From NCBI GenBank assembly GCA_037127315.1, contig JBBBDQ010001156.1, forward strand, positions 3,660,001 through 3,724,000: DNA of 64,000 nucleotides, read 5' to 3'. Made by a program: the position numbers and the translations under genes. Each line of letters starts with the position of its first letter. Within the stretch, counting starts at the first letter, position 1. The notes under the pieces were generated by a model, which saw nothing but the letters and a program-made list of their open reading frames with translations, was not told the DNA's origin and did not search any database. This stretch comes from Ascarosepion bandense (taxonomy: Eukaryota; Mollusca; Cephalopoda; Sepiida; Sepiidae). Below are positions 31,316 to 43,804 of the stretch, in pieces.

Positions 31316-32528
31316 GGTTATAGAGTTCGTTTCTATGGCTTAATTAAATTTTCTATATTAGAAAATGAAGTAGTGAGGGGCTATGATCTTCTTTGCTTCG
31401 AAAGGATATGGCATTAAAGTAAAACTACACCGTTAATATTTTAATTGTATAAATTGATTGAAACAAAATAAATATGAATAAGTTGTAGTCGAGTTCAAAT
31501 ACGATCAGACAACAGAATTTGTGCTTATATTTAGAAATATTATCTATTTGCTTATTCAACTGGCTGCACCGCTGTCAGGTAGCCTCAAACGTAGCAAATT
31601 TTCCTTCGCTCTAAGCAATGTATTTCCATATTCATGTAAAATTCCGTATTCGGAATTTCCTTCGGGATATGGGGTGTTTAACTCATGGGAAATCAGTTGC
31701 ACATTATTGCGATATATCCATTATTTTTTTTAAATAATTGATTTATTGTGTATGTAAAATTCGATAAGAGATGACTTTGAATGCCCAAATCTGTGGCAGG
31801 AATGTAATTTTAAAATCCATGCAAGATTACTGTCTTTAAATCCCCAGTATTCTTTTATGATGTGCCCGACTAGGATAAATAAAATTCAACGGTTCTACTG
31901 AATTGGACACAAACTTTGAAACCCATTTTGAATTTGCTTTACTTTTCGTTGTATTATACATTTTTCCGTAGTCTCTCTTTTTGATTTTTGTAGGATTTTT
32001 TTTAAATTTAATTTCTCTCCGCTTTTATAATTTTTTTACCTCTGTAAAATACAACCAATGAAACTCAATTGGGTAAGGAATATTTTATTCGTAAACATCG
32101 AACAGAAGAAAGAAAATGTACAACAATATTTATTTTGTACAAAACTACAAAAAATGTAGAACAAGGCGAAAAGGTAGAATCTGAAAAAGGCTTACCTTTT
32201 TTGTCTTATAATTAAACTTAACTAGCCACAATCACTGACCCAAACGTGTCATAATATTTCTTACACCCAAAACAACACATTCTTACATACCATTCTCGCT
32301 ACAACCAGCATAATACCTCAGAATTTATATGAAATCCTAACTATTCCTCATATGTACATTATTTTTGTTTGCGTGAGAGAGGGAGTAGAACAACAATTCC
32401 AAAAGAAATCTCACACAGCTCTTGTTTACAGTGCTGACCACACACCAAAAACCATGCAAGAAGTCAAATGTCAAAATTTTATTAGTCAAAATTTTGTTAG
32501 TCAATGTCAAGTCGGTGTTACTCATGAC
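31316..32528. other. No gene seen (~1.2 kb)
   Basis: AT-rich, apparently unique. The 70-codon frame at 31521-31733 shows no domain. Confidence 0.5.
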
Positions 32529-32529
32529 C

Positions 32530-32990
32530 AGTCGTTCTCTTTTCCAATCTTTTCACTCTTTTTTTTTTTTTTCAATTGGAGTAGATAGACTGAACTATCG
32601 CCCGGTTCACACTCCACCCACGTCTATTGAACAGGTGTAGAGGCTCATCCCTTATTCCCTGTTTAGGATGTGGTTTCCGGCTTTCTCTTTTCCAATCTTT
32701 TCAATTTTCTTTTTTGTTTATTTTTTATTTTTTTCAATTGGAGTAGATAGACTGAACTATCGCCCGGTTCACACTCCACCCACGTCTATTGAACAGGTGT
32801 AGAGGCTCATCCCTTATTCCCTGTTTAGGATGTGGTTTCCGGCTTTCTCTTTTCCAATCTTTTCCAATCTTTTCCAATCTTTTCAATTTTTTTGGTTTCC
32901 GGCTTTCTATTTTCCAATTTATTCACTCTTACGTAACCCCCTGCACACCAGTGGCCTTACCGCCTTCTCGGGGTGATATGATTAAAAAAA
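32530..32990 (+). mobile_element. T145 array with LINE-A-type tail
   Basis: Two units and a partial. The last has a local triplication of ttttccaatc and ends with cagtggccttaccgcc and gatatgattaaaaaaa. Confidence 0.8.
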
Positions 32991-33489
32991 AAATCTGAAT
33001 CCTAGTATGTATTTACAATTTGTAATAAGTTATTTGCAAGAGACCAAATCAAATAATGTTAGTAACTGCTTCTTCCCCCCACCAATCCTTAATTGTTACA
33101 GATACATCATCTAATTGAAAGAAAATTAATAAGATCTTAAATGATAAAAACACGAATTTACTCTATCAATCACTCAAACACAACAAATACAAAAATCACA
33201 CAAAGAAACACAAATAGCGTCCCGCATCCACCGGAGAATTGTCATCTCTGTGCACCTAACTAGGAAAAGAACGAGGAATTGAGGTGGAAAGAAAAAAAGG
33301 CTAATAAGTTTACATCTCTTAGCTAAGTAAACTTTGAAGCAGAAACTAAAGAAAAGAGAAATTTTAAACTATTGGTATAAACGTGACACTCTAAATCAGC
33401 TCCAAACTCAACAGATTAGGTGTAAAACTCACCCCCCCTTTTCAGGTTATGATGGAGGAAAAGCAGCCACATTTCTATCCTAATCTTGA
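32991..33489. other. No gene seen
   Basis: Unique AT-rich sequence preceding a decayed LINE-T on the minus strand. Confidence 0.4.
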
Positions 33490-35300
33490 ATACCTAAAGA
33501 ACAAAATTAGGTGAACTTCTTGTCTCCATAGAATTCCTCCTGGCGTGTTGTCCATATCACGATTCTCATAACACCTAACAAGCACAGGAGCACATACTTC
33601 ATCAACGACGAGAACACGTTGCTACAAACAGAACTGCCCTCGACGATGATAATCTTACTGTGCAGCATACGAACCACGATATTTTCAATAAACCTGCACA
33701 ACGAGACTACGAGCTTGCGGTGAAAGAAAGCGCGATCCAGGGTCCTCACCGCCTCACCGCCTCGCCGCCTCGCCACAGTGAACGCTTTTTGCATACCCGC
33801 CGAACAGAATCTTTTACCAACCCAGAGGGCCCTTCGAAACACCAGCCAAAGGAGAGCGAGCCTTTTACCTCGGAAGACTGATCTTGTCTATCAAATCATC
33901 CTGAAAAAGCCGCCTCATTACCACGTAATGTAATACCTTACGCGACAATTGCAGGACGCAGTCGTCCATAGGACGTGCTTGAGAGCAATCCGACATTCAC
34001 GGTAGGAAGAGCACTCGCCTCGGGCAGACGTAGGAGCCTCTTTACTGCACGAGTAAACAGTTCTCAGTGATGGGAAGTTCCTACGGTCGTCTTATTTCCA
34101 AAATTCGCTCTCACTGTCTGATTGCTTACACACCCGATCTAGGAACGCGATGCGAAGCGTATGTTGACGAATCTCAACGCTAGACAGAACCAAACTGACT
34201 TCAGAAGGGTGTAGATAAGAGATCCTACGAATTAACTTGGTGGGTGGGCTTTCCTCTCTACAAAAAGAAGAACAAGAACTTTATTAATGTCAGTAGTATG
34301 GTACACGTACGTGGGAATACGGAAAGTCAATAAAAGAGAAATGAGTAGAAGTGCGAAGCGCATACTTCTGCCCTCCCCTTTAAAGAAAGTTTCCTTCGGT
34401 ACTAAAGACGAGAGGCGGCTTCAGCCTCCTCTTATACCACGGACTAATTCATGTCCAAGAGGAGATCGGGACAGAAACAAGATGTCGAGTATCTTGACCG
34501 ACCTCTCCGTCTAGAGGAAAGGTCCAGAAAGAGGGACACCCTTCTAGGTATCAAACAACAAACCAACTGACTTAACGCGATTGCTCATGGTCTTTGACAC
34601 CGTCTTGTATCCGCGTAGGACTGGATTCTTCTTTAACTTACGAAAATAAAGGTCCCAACGCAAGAACGTTCAGCAAAGGTGAATGTAGACAAACATGGTG
34701 AATAGATACGAGACAATACGAAAGACTCCAATCAAACCCCATTCACCGCCACCAGCGCACCAAGAGAGACGCAACAGAAGTCTGGTCTAGGTGCGGCCTA
34801 AAATCAGCATCGAAAGAACAAACACAAAAAAACAATGTTCAACCCTATTTAACTGATCTAAATTGATCAGCGTGGCTTTAAATTCGTTTTGCTCGATGAT
34901 CAAGAAAACCAAATGAAGGTTCTCCTGAATAGTTTTACCCTTCACAGCACAAGTCTGTTCGGAGCCAATTATCTTAGAAAAGACTGCCTATAAACTTCTG
35001 GCTAAAATCTTGGCTAGCTTCTTCGACTCTGCATTTAAAATTCTCAAAGTTTCGAAGTTACCAATACTATCCCACCATTTTTTCTTCTTGCACAACAACT
35101 TGATGAAGCGTTGCTTCTTCCAGTTGTTGTGAATCAGTTCCAGCAAATGAACAAGAATGAGCGACTACATCTTGTACAATTCGTAAGAAAGATCATCTAA
35201 TCCCGTACTTTTTGTTCTGACCAACAAACTTCACAGATCCTCGAATCTGTGATGAGACACTCGTACCTAGCTGCTTTAGCAACTTCGAGGTGGTGAAATA
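33490..35300 (-). mobile_element. LINE-T (Tx1-like) reverse transcriptase, decayed
   Basis: Minus-strand motifs in coding order, in shifting frames: GLDDLSYELYKM (~35165-35205), NFETLRILNAESKKLAKILA (~35010-35070), EQTCAVKGKTIQENLHLV (~34900-34965), LINLDQ (~34860), RKLKKNPVLRG (~34610-34650), RVKSVGLLFD (~34550-34580), then PGPF-like and VKILDILF (~34480-34510). A 111-codon open piece at 33507-33842 includes DRAFFHRKLVVSLCRFIENI. The QGCPLSP and YADD regions are unreadable. Base composition is more balanced than the surroundings. The Tx1/L1 placement is from motif resemblance; no intact frame remains. Confidence 0.8.
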
Positions 35301-35780
35301 GGCCAAATAGGCGTCGAACTGAACAGCGTTCCGATCGAATTCTCTGATTGAGTCGACGACTATAATCAGCAGCAAACGATCTAATTTTGGATTTTAATTT
35401 ATCCTAGCACATATTCCTAACGACAGCCTCCGTTAATTCTCGTTGTAACATTAGTAACGACAGCCTTGTAACATTAGTAACAGCTGGTCCTGGAATAATC
35501 GCTCACCAAACAATGATGCGTTGAATACCTAGCCGTCCCAACCTAAGGCTTATCTAATTTAACAGACGACCCTATGATCCGAGTAAACTATAGAATAAAA
35601 CGTGGACAACCTAAGTGCTCTACATCAATTCTCTTAACTAGGACTAGTTTGAGGTAATTATAACGAACCACCAAAACCGATATGCTTATATTTGTCTAAC
35701 CACACTACCTCCTGGGACTCTCATTACAATACTTATCGACAAGATAGACATCCGTGTTGTTGGAACCCGATCATTACTCT
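35301..35780. other. Unassigned; possible upstream LINE-T remnant
   Basis: The stretch just upstream of the RT on the minus strand could be the linker region of the same LINE. Only short similarity (ITDSRICEV-like) at about 35220-35250 supports this. Confidence 0.35.
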
Positions 35781-35781
35781 T

Positions 35782-36149
35782 CAGAGGTTTCCAACCTTTT
35801 TGCTGCGGTTAACCCAAAATACAATTTCACTATTATCCATTGCTCTAATGAAAAAATACCCGTAATATGGGGAACTATATTAGTGACAACAATTACCAAA
35901 ATTTAACTATGATCACAGTGTCTAAAAGTTGAGAAATGTTTTTTTCCCACAAGGTTTGAAAGAAAGATACTTTAAGAGAGATTGATGTAGGGGGAATACT
36001 TCCTTGAAATGCTGTCTCGTTAAGGATTTGGCACAGTGTGAAATTATAAGCTGATTGCCTCTTCCCAAACCAAACATCCATTACCCACAAAATATGGGCT
36101 CATTACAACCCTGGGGTAATTTACCCCGGGGTTGGGAACCATGGCCCTG
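35782..36149. mobile_element. hAT-like MITE
   Basis: The left end CAGAGGTTTCCAACC and the reverse complement of the right end, cagggccatggttcccaacc, resemble hAT terminal inverted repeats. A matching 8-bp target duplication is not visible (ttactctt versus aacgatga), so the element is old or the boundaries are off. Inside is AT-rich with no transposase. Confidence 0.55.
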
Positions 36150-36690
36150 AACGATGAATGCCGGGGTCAAGGACAGCATTCCAATCGCCTGACTTCTCGA
36201 CATGATGTCAAAACACCTCGGTCTGCCAAAATAAATCTGACCGCCCCACATGGTTATTAGACGCATAAACCCCAATGAGACGAAGATCCTTATTCTTGAT
36301 GGCAAAGCCTGTCCTCCGAATCTGCAAAGAAAAGAGCAAAAAAACTTGCTCACATACTAGAAAATACCTCAGGAGCTTCCATCAAAACATGTTGAATAGC
36401 GGTAAATAGGCAGAATAGACAGAATGCATTCACGGTCGCAAGTTGAAAATCGGTCTTCTGTACACACCATACATTTACCCCGAGGCACTGAAGGCCGTGA
36501 GCAAACTTCGTTTTGCGAGACTACCACTCAGAACCAGGGAATTCACGCTATCCCATTAAGCCTAGGCCCGTTTCACTTCTTATGGTTCCATAAAGAGACA
36601 GGCCACCACTGTCCATAGAAAACGTTAATGTAAGTGCTCTATACAGGGACATATCAACAAAAAGCGTAACCTTCTAGCACAATTGCTAGT
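36150..36690. other. Unassigned; possibly decayed mariner 5' part
   Basis: No recognisable coding region. It precedes a transposase fragment on the same strand and may include its eroded first half. Confidence 0.35.
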
Positions 36691-36763
36691 GATATTGCCA
36701 GACTCAACACGGAGGCCCACATCAAGTGTGTTGCGGAGGTAGTGCTTCCCTGAGTATACCAGA

Positions 36764-37078
36764 GGACCATATCTCTGGCAACAAGACTCTGCACCATGCC
36801 ACACAAATAGAGCCCAGTCCTGGCTGTTAGACAATATCTGTGAACACATCACCCCACACATCTTGCTACGTAACTCTCCAAACTGCAAGCCTTTTGATTA
36901 TTTTGTGAGGGGTGCAGTTCAGCGAAAGATCAACAAAATTCTTTGTAACACCAAAATTGAAGGCATTGATTATGGCACCATTCACCAACTTAAACAAGAA
37001 AACCGTTCAAAGAGTTGCTTGAGGTTGCGAAGTCTTTTGAAGGCCGCGGATGAAGCCAATGGCGATTTTATTGAATAA
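36764..37078 (+). pseudogene. mariner-type transposase carboxyl half
   Basis: An open frame of ~104 codons to TAA: WQQDSAPCHT with the second catalytic Asp at 36785-36787, NSPNCKPFDYF with the third Asp 36 residues further, then GAVQRKINK and EANGDFIE before the stop. Elements of this kind are usually DD37D; one codon seems lost. Upstream the frame decays by 36760. No TIR was identified, and the 3' flank enters a T-rich tandem region. Confidence 0.85.
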
Positions 37079-37139
37079 ATTGACTCTATCTGTATTTCAA
37101 GAAAATTTTATGTAGGTTTAGTTAATATATCTGTTAAAA

Positions 37140-39180
37140 TGTGATGTCAGTATTCTTTTCATATTTAAGTCATTTAAACGACAATTTAACCATCGCATAC
37201 ATTATTTCATTCATTCTTTCATTCTTCATATTTTTCATATTTTTAGGTTCTCATCGCTGTGTTTTTTTTTTTCGTTTTTTTTCAATTTTTCATTCTGCAA
37301 TGTTTTATTCAGTCATTCATACATCTATTTTTCACTTGTATTTTTATTCTTTCATATTTTTCTTCATCATTCATGTTTTTTTCTCAGATTTTTATATTAT
37401 ATTCTTTTTTTCATTCGGTTTTTTATTACATTTATTTTATTTTCCACCCCTTTATTAAATTTCTTTTAATTCATATTTTTATGCATTCCTTACTTTGTTC
37501 CTATTTTCATTATATTTTACATACTTTCATACAGTTTTCAATTTTTCATTTTTATATTCCTTTATTCTATTTTCTTCATTTAATCATATTTTCGTTTATT
37601 ATTCAATTTTATTCCGTCATCATATTTCATTCTTTCATCCAGTTTACATTTTTCCATTTTTATATTCCTTTATTCTCTTTTCTTCATTTAATCATATTTT
37701 CGTTTATTATTATTCAATTTTATTATTATTCAATTTTATTCCGTCATCATATTTCATTCTTTCATCCAGTTTACATTTTTCCATTTTTATATTCCTTTAT
37801 TCTCTTTTCTTCATTTAATCATATTTTCGTTTATTATTCAATTTTATTCCGTCATCATATTTCATTCTTTCATACAGTTTACATTTTTCTATTTTTATAT
37901 TCCTTTATTCTCTTTTCTTCATTTAATCATATTTTCGTTTATTATTCAATTTTATTCCGTCATCATATTTCATTCTTTCATACTATTTTCTTTTATTTGT
38001 TTATTTACTTCCATTTTCCTATGTACAATTCATTTTTCTTTCATTCTTTCTGCCTATCCTATTCTCGTTTGCTATTTTTATTCTTTCATTTTCTTTTTCT
38101 TTTTTATCTTTTTCATTTCTTTTCCGGTTTTTATTCTTTCATTCTATTTTATTATTTCATTTTATTTTCTTTCTTTGTTACATTTTTTTCATCTCCTATT
38201 TATTTGATTCTTTCCTTTATTGCCCTTCTTTCAATTTTTTTTCTTAATATTTTTCATTTCTCTTCAGATTTTGTTCTTTCAATCTATATAATTTTTTTAT
38301 TTTATTTTCCTTCTTTCTTACATTTATCTTATTTTTCATTTTCTGATGTATTTGTTTCTTTCATTTTTTTCCTTCTTTCATATTATTTTTCTTCATCATC
38401 TTTTTCATTTCTCTTCTGATTTTTGTTCTTTCCATCTATTTTATTGTTTCACTTTATATTCTTTCTTTGTAACATTTTTTTCATCTCCGATTCTTTCATA
38501 TATTTTCCTTCTTTCATATTTTTTTCTTTATATTTTTCATTTCTCCTCCGATTTTCATTGTTTTATATTTCACTCTTATTTACTGTCTTTCTTTCATATT
38601 TTTTTTCTTCGTTATATTTTCATGCCTTCCTAATTCTATTTTACTTCCTTCATTTATCCAATTTTCTTTCATCATTCTATCTTATTCTTTCATTGTGCTT
38701 CGTTCTCTCATGCTTTATCTTTTCTTCATACACTTACCGTCTTTCATTATATTTTCTTATTTCATTCTGCATTGTTTTATTCTTTCAATCTTACATCCTA
38801 CCTATCCCTCCTCTATCATCATTATTTTCATTATTCGATTTTTTTATATATTTGCGTTATATTTTTCATTCCTTCCTTATATTTTTCATTCTTTTATTCC
38901 TCAAATATAGTTTCATTTTTCATCGTTTTCATTCCCTTTTTCTTTGCTTTTTATTTACCTTTGGTTTGTACATTCTTTTTCTTTAATTTTCTAGTCATTT
39001 TATTACTTTTTCCTCTCTTTTTTTATCTGTCCTCGCCATTTTTCCAACTATCTTCTTGATTCCTTTCTTTTTTTTCTTCCTTTCCGAATTTGTTTTCCTC
39101 CGTTGCCATTTTCGAATTCACCGCCATCTCTTTCTATTATTCTACCCCATTTTATTTCTTTTTTTTTTCCCCTCCGCAGA
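37140..39180 (+). repeat. T-rich, ATT/TTC-biased tandem region (~2 kb)
   Basis: A strong strand bias (T and C on the plus strand). About 37550-37985 holds four ~115-bp units with catatttcattctttcat, ttcctttattctcttttctt and aatcatattttcgtttatta. About 38080-38600 holds ~145-bp degenerate units with tttcatttctcttc. Open frames to 386 codons (F, S, L, I, Y only) are compositional artefacts. Confidence 0.85.
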
Positions 39181-39560
39181 GGATATTCTCTTTCGTTTTC
39201 ACACTTTCGCGTTAGTTGTCTCTACTTACAAATTAATCCATCCATCCAGTCTGTACCGAGTTGACTCTTCAAGACCCGACCCGAACCCGAACTGAATCGA
39301 AGCTAATCGAATTGAGGCGAATCGGTCGCTCGCCCCGAGACAACTAATTCGCACCCTCCCAGTCTACGTTGGACGGGCAGCCTTCAACAATAAAGAACAA
39401 TCGTTTCTCCTGAAACTGAACAGCAAGGAGCTGAACTTTCGGTCGAACGACGCGCCAGTGCACTCTTTCAATCTCACTCACCCTTTTTGATGCTATCTTT
39501 CTTTCTTCTCGCTGTCGTTATCCCTGTGTAACAAGTTATCATCTCTCTTATAATTTTCTC
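39181..39560. other. Unique, GC-richer segment
   Basis: Unlike its surroundings: mixed composition with gaattgaggcgaatcggtcg and an aataaa at about 39391. It could be an LTR remnant or host regulatory DNA. No termini or second copy were found in the window. Confidence 0.4.
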
Positions 39561-39626
39561 CCATTCTTTCGACATTGTTTATTCTTATTCCCCCACCTCT
39601 CTCCCCCCCCATTCTCCCGCCCCCTT

Positions 39627-39722
39627 TCTATCTATCTATCTATCTATCTATCTATTTATCGATCGGAATAACAATACCCACTTTCATTTACATTTCATCC
39701 TGGTGTATCCCTATTTTTTCTT

Positions 39723-39765
<43 letters not shown>
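39627..39765. repeat. Two short TATC tracts
   Basis: (TATC)n at about 39627-39660 and 39724-39763. Confidence 0.9.
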
Positions 39766-39766
<1 letters not shown>

Positions 39767-39767
39767 T

Positions 39768-40250
39768 TTTAATCATATCACCGCGAGCAAGGCGGTAACG
39801 CCACTGATGTGCAAGGGGCTACGTAAGAGTGAAAAGGTTGGAAGAGAGAAAGCCGGAAACCACATCCTAAACAGGGAATAAGAGATGAGACTCTTCACCT
39901 GTTCAATAGACGACGGTGGATTGTGAACCAAGGGCGATAGTTTAATTTATCTACTCCAATTGAAAAAAAATAAAAAAAAGACAAGAGTGTAAAGGTTGGA
40001 AGAGAGAAAGCCGGAAACCACATCCTAAACAGGGAACAACTGATGAGCCTCTTCACCTGTTCAATAGACGAGGGTGGAGTGTGAACGGGGCGATAGTTTA
40101 GTCTATCTACTCCAATTGAAAAAAAAAATAGAAAAAAAGAAACGAGTGAAAAGGTTGTAAGAGAGAAAGCCGGAAACCACATCCTAAACAGGGAACAAGA
40201 GATGAGCCTCTTCACCTGTTCAATAGACGAGGGTGGAGTGTGAACCGGGA
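39768..40250 (-). mobile_element. T145 array with LINE-A-type tail, minus strand
   Basis: On the minus strand three units run towards the tail at 39770-39830 (cagtggcgttaccgcc). It is inserted between TATC arrays. Confidence 0.8.
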
Positions 40251-40264
40251 TCTTAGCTTGTTCT

Positions 40265-40271
40265 GATCTAG

Positions 40272-40342
<71 letters not shown>

Positions 40343-40376
40343 AGCTTATTCTTATATTTCTATCTCATTCTGTTCA

Positions 40377-40466
<90 letters not shown>

Positions 40467-40520
40467 TCTAAGTCTGTTCATATCTATCTATCTATCTATC
40501 TATCTATCTCAGTCTGTTCA

Positions 40521-40570
<50 letters not shown>

Positions 40571-40577
40571 AGTCTGT

Positions 40578-40628
<51 letters not shown>

Positions 40629-40638
40629 AGTCTGTTCA

Positions 40639-40675
<37 letters not shown>

Positions 40676-40690
40676 CAGGCTGTCAATCTA
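40265..40690 (+). repeat. TATC array with ctgttcat spacers
   Basis: A tetranucleotide array with about seven spacers related to agtctgttcatatc and a short TGTC run at 40425-40448. It faces a GATA array at 41.47-41.69 kb with the reverse-complement spacer. Confidence 0.95.
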
Positions 40691-40874
40691 TCTATTTAAC
40701 TTTCTATTACCTTTTCCGGTTTGTTTGCGTGTATGTATTTATTTTTTGACAAAAAGCCTCGCCTAATTATTGAGTAGAAATTTTACTTAATTAACCGAAC
40801 AAAAATGTTGGCAACCCAATATTTATATACCTATATATTATATATGCATCTATATCTTTCAAAAATTTGCCCAA

Positions 40875-40935
<61 letters not shown>

Positions 40936-40950
40936 ACGCGCAAACGTTTC

Positions 40951-40997
<47 letters not shown>

Positions 40998-40998
40998 T
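40690..40998. repeat. TATC and TA tracts with AT-rich linker
   Basis: (TATC)n at 40876-40935 and (TA)n at 40955-40996. Confidence 0.9.
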
Positions 40999-41167
40999 TC
41001 ATTCGTAAAGGAGTTATTACGCGACCTAGGTTTCTACTATGCGGTGTCTTTAGGTGATTAGCAATAACTAATTTTACGGGGTTTTTTGTTTTGTTATTTA
41101 AGAACGCTCACGTAATGGGTAATTTTCGAACGCGCAATTTTTAGAATTACAAGAAATTATAACGTTT

Positions 41168-41400
41168 TTATCCATGGTTGTATGAACCTAATAGGTCTTT
41201 TAAGGTATTGTTACACTTAGTCATAATTTCTGTTCTTTCACTCAGTAGTTCATTTTTGTTTGGGAATAGCATAATCGCTAAATTTTCTTCCTGGCATAGT
41301 CTACATATTTTGCCACCGCTGTAAAGTTTGGCTTTTTCACTATACTCCACGTTATGTCTGGGTCTTTTCCATACTTTAATTTCAATTTCCACACGTGGCT
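41168..41400 (-). mobile_element. Penelope-like element carboxyl-terminal fragment
   Basis: An open 74-codon minus-strand piece reads IKVWKRPRHNVEYS, AKLYSGGKICRLCQEENLAI and NELLSERTEIMTKCNN. The C-x2-C followed by LL-x-ERTE-x3-KC layout is that of the region after the GIY-YIG core in one Penelope-type lineage. It belongs to a different lineage from the 15-kb ORF. Both ends are truncated by repeats. Confidence 0.65.
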
Positions 41401-41466
41401 AATCAATTTCGTACCATATTTTATATCTATCGATCGATACAGTCTATTTTAATCAGTCTATCTCTT

Positions 41467-41476
41467 CGTAGGTAGG

Positions 41477-41538
<62 letters not shown>

Positions 41539-41562
41539 TGAACAGACTATATTAACAGACTG

Positions 41563-41611
<49 letters not shown>

Positions 41612-41622
41612 TGAACAGACTG

Positions 41623-41682
<60 letters not shown>

Positions 41683-41690
41683 CTCAGTAA
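41467..41690. repeat. GATA array, inverted relative to 40.26-40.94 kb
   Basis: (GATA)n with spacers atgaacagactgag, the reverse complement of those in the TATC array 0.8 kb to the left. The two could pair as a large cruciform or reflect an inverted duplication. Confidence 0.95.
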
Positions 41691-41742
41691 CAAACTAGGA
41701 TTTCTTTGCTCTGATACCTTTTTCGATCTTTATCGTTGCCAT

Positions 41743-41745
<3 letters not shown>

Positions 41746-41790
<45 letters not shown>
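41746..41790. repeat. (CT)n tract
   Basis: Simple CT run. Confidence 0.95.
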
Positions 41791-41793
<3 letters not shown>

Positions 41794-41929
41794 ATTCCTT
41801 TCGGGTCAAATGTATTACAATGTCTGTCCCATTATAGTTGCTAAATTTGCATATATATTTTCCTTTTCCCTTCTGAATTCTTTTCCTCTTTGAAATTGCA
41901 CAAGCATCTCGACCTAAGATGCCAAACGT

Positions 41930-42245
41930 CAAAAAGTTCTACAAAATCTTTTAAAAACAAATGGAAAACGCCACATTGAAATCCGAACGTATCTCGGATT
42001 AGCGAAAGGTGCCTTCCAAAAGCTCAACCATCTTTAAGAAACGGAAAAATTTCGCTAGAAACAAAGAAAAGAGTGCTGGAGTGCGATGTGACATCAGTTC
42101 TCGTGTATGGCAATAAATGCAAGATAATCGACTCACCGAGTAAGGGAAAACTGGAAGCAATATAGATGTGGTTCTAAGGAATGATACTGAAAATTCTATG
42201 GAGGAAACGTGTAAGCAACGCGGAAGTCTTAAAGAAAATGGTAAC
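41930..42245 (+). mobile_element. LINE-R fragment, heavily decayed
   Basis: Across frameshifts: HIEIRTYLGLAKGAFQKLNH, ISLETKKRVLE, SVLVYG, LEAI-x-MW and NAEVLKKM. This is the same region as 12.18-12.48 kb. No intact frame. Confidence 0.7.
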
Positions 42246-42324
42246 AAAATGAACAATCTTTCTTAGAAACAAAAGATATTTCATTGGCACATAATGAAGA
42301 AAAGAATGGCGAAGCTCGAAGAGT

Positions 42325-42595
42325 ATTTTTTAGTTTTTTTTTCTTTTATAATCATATTGCCCCAAGCAAGGCATTTTACTGCCACTGTTTTGCAGGAGGT
42401 TACATAGGAGGAAAGTTATGTGAAAGAGTGACAGGTTATAGGGGTTGTCGGGAAGTGGGTAAGAGAAGGATAAGAATACTGATGAGACTAAAGAGGACGG
42501 AGCAGGAGAGAGAGAGAGAGAGAGAGAGAGGATGCAAGTTAGTGTAATAGGAGATGACTATTGACTTTACATTTAAATTCTTGAAGATTGTAGCT
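42325..42595 (-). mobile_element. LINE-A 3' UTR and tail, minus strand
   Basis: On the minus strand the UTR runs to the tail near 42345-42410 (gccttgcttggggc-type). A (GA)n expansion lies at 42507-42532. The coding part is missing. Confidence 0.75.
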
Positions 42596-43048
42596 ATCTA
42601 TCTATCTATCTTCTTTTTTTTATAATAATCGTATCGCCCCAAGCAAGGCATTTTACTGCCACTGTTTTGCAGGGGTTACATAGAAGGAAAGTTATGAGAA
42701 ATAGTGACAGGTTATAGGGGGGTATCAGAAAGTGTCAGAGAAGGATGAGAATGCTAATGAGAGGGGTGTGGACGGAGAAAGGAACATGAGAGAGAGGATG
42801 CAGGTTAGTGAGATAGAAGATGAATATTGACTTTAAATTTAATTTTTTAAAGATTGTAGCTGTCGGGGAAGAAAATAAACGGAAGAGAATTCCACAGGCG
42901 AGAAGTGCAAGAAAAGAAGCTGTTAGAGTAGAATTTGCGTTTACAATTTATTGGTTTCACAGTAAAAAGGTGGGACCTAGTTGCTAATCTTGTGACTCGA
43001 CTAAATTCTTATATAGGGGACACAATGGAACTTAGTATATCGGAGCAG

Positions 43049-43473
43049 TGTTGTATATCGACAAACAACAAACACGCATATATATAAAAATATGAAGTTA
43101 TATTTTTATTAATGACGATGGACCGTGTAGAATAGGGAACAGAGAATTGAGAGAGCGCGCTTCAAATGGGTTGACGGGAGTGTAGTTGTATCTGTTGTGT
43201 CTCTCTTCACCGGCCGATCTCTGTTGCTCCTCTACTGGCGAATCCGTGTGCCGAGGTCTTTATATAATCTTCCAGAACCGGGACTTTTTCTTCCGGTTTT
43301 GCCTCGCCCACGCACGCCCACGTAATTCTCAGAGACACCTGTTCTGTTTGCCTCTGTAGTTATTTCCGCTGCTGCCGGAAATAAGGTCAAAATGACATCC
43401 GCTCCTTTCAACGACCGGAAACACCCTCGCTTGCATCAGCCTTCCTCGGGTGGGGCCAGATTGTTATATTACA
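43049..43473 (+). mobile_element. Solo LTR, 425 bp
   Basis: It starts TGTTGTATATCG and ends TATATTACA, flanked by the 4-bp duplication GCAG (43045-43048 and 43474-43477). Removing it restores LINE-A sequence. A TATA-like tttatataat lies at ~43260. A 4-5 bp duplication and TG...CA ends fit a Gypsy-type LTR; no internal region remains. Orientation is inferred only from the TATA-like box. Confidence 0.75.
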
Positions 43474-43804
43474 GCAGAAGCCGTGAAAGTATTTGTGGAA
43501 GAGACACAGGGAAAACACATTGCGCCAGTGAGAAAGTGACTGTATCTGATCTGCCAGGTCGGAATCAATCACATTACAGATACTCTGTTGGATTTTGTCA
43601 AGGACACCTAGGTGGATAGCATTAGCACCCGACCAGATATAGCAGCAGTATTCAATGCACGGGCCGAAGGAGCAGTGTTTTGCTTTCAGGCAGACTAGCC
43701 TGATCTATACTAATCGGGGGTAGGAGCGATTGTCTGTGATGGTTAATACGAGGGTCATTCAATAAATAAGGGGAATTTTTCGGTATAAGGACTTCTAATA
43801 CAGA

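Noticed and set aside
33507..33842. Host gene on the minus strand (111 codons)
   Set aside because: It lies in coding order behind reverse transcriptase motifs of a decayed LINE.
37141..39059. Long F/S/Y/I-rich frames up to 386 codons resembling membrane proteins
   Set aside because: T-rich tandem DNA yields hydrophobic residues in every phase; overlapping frames are equally open and no family resemblance exists.
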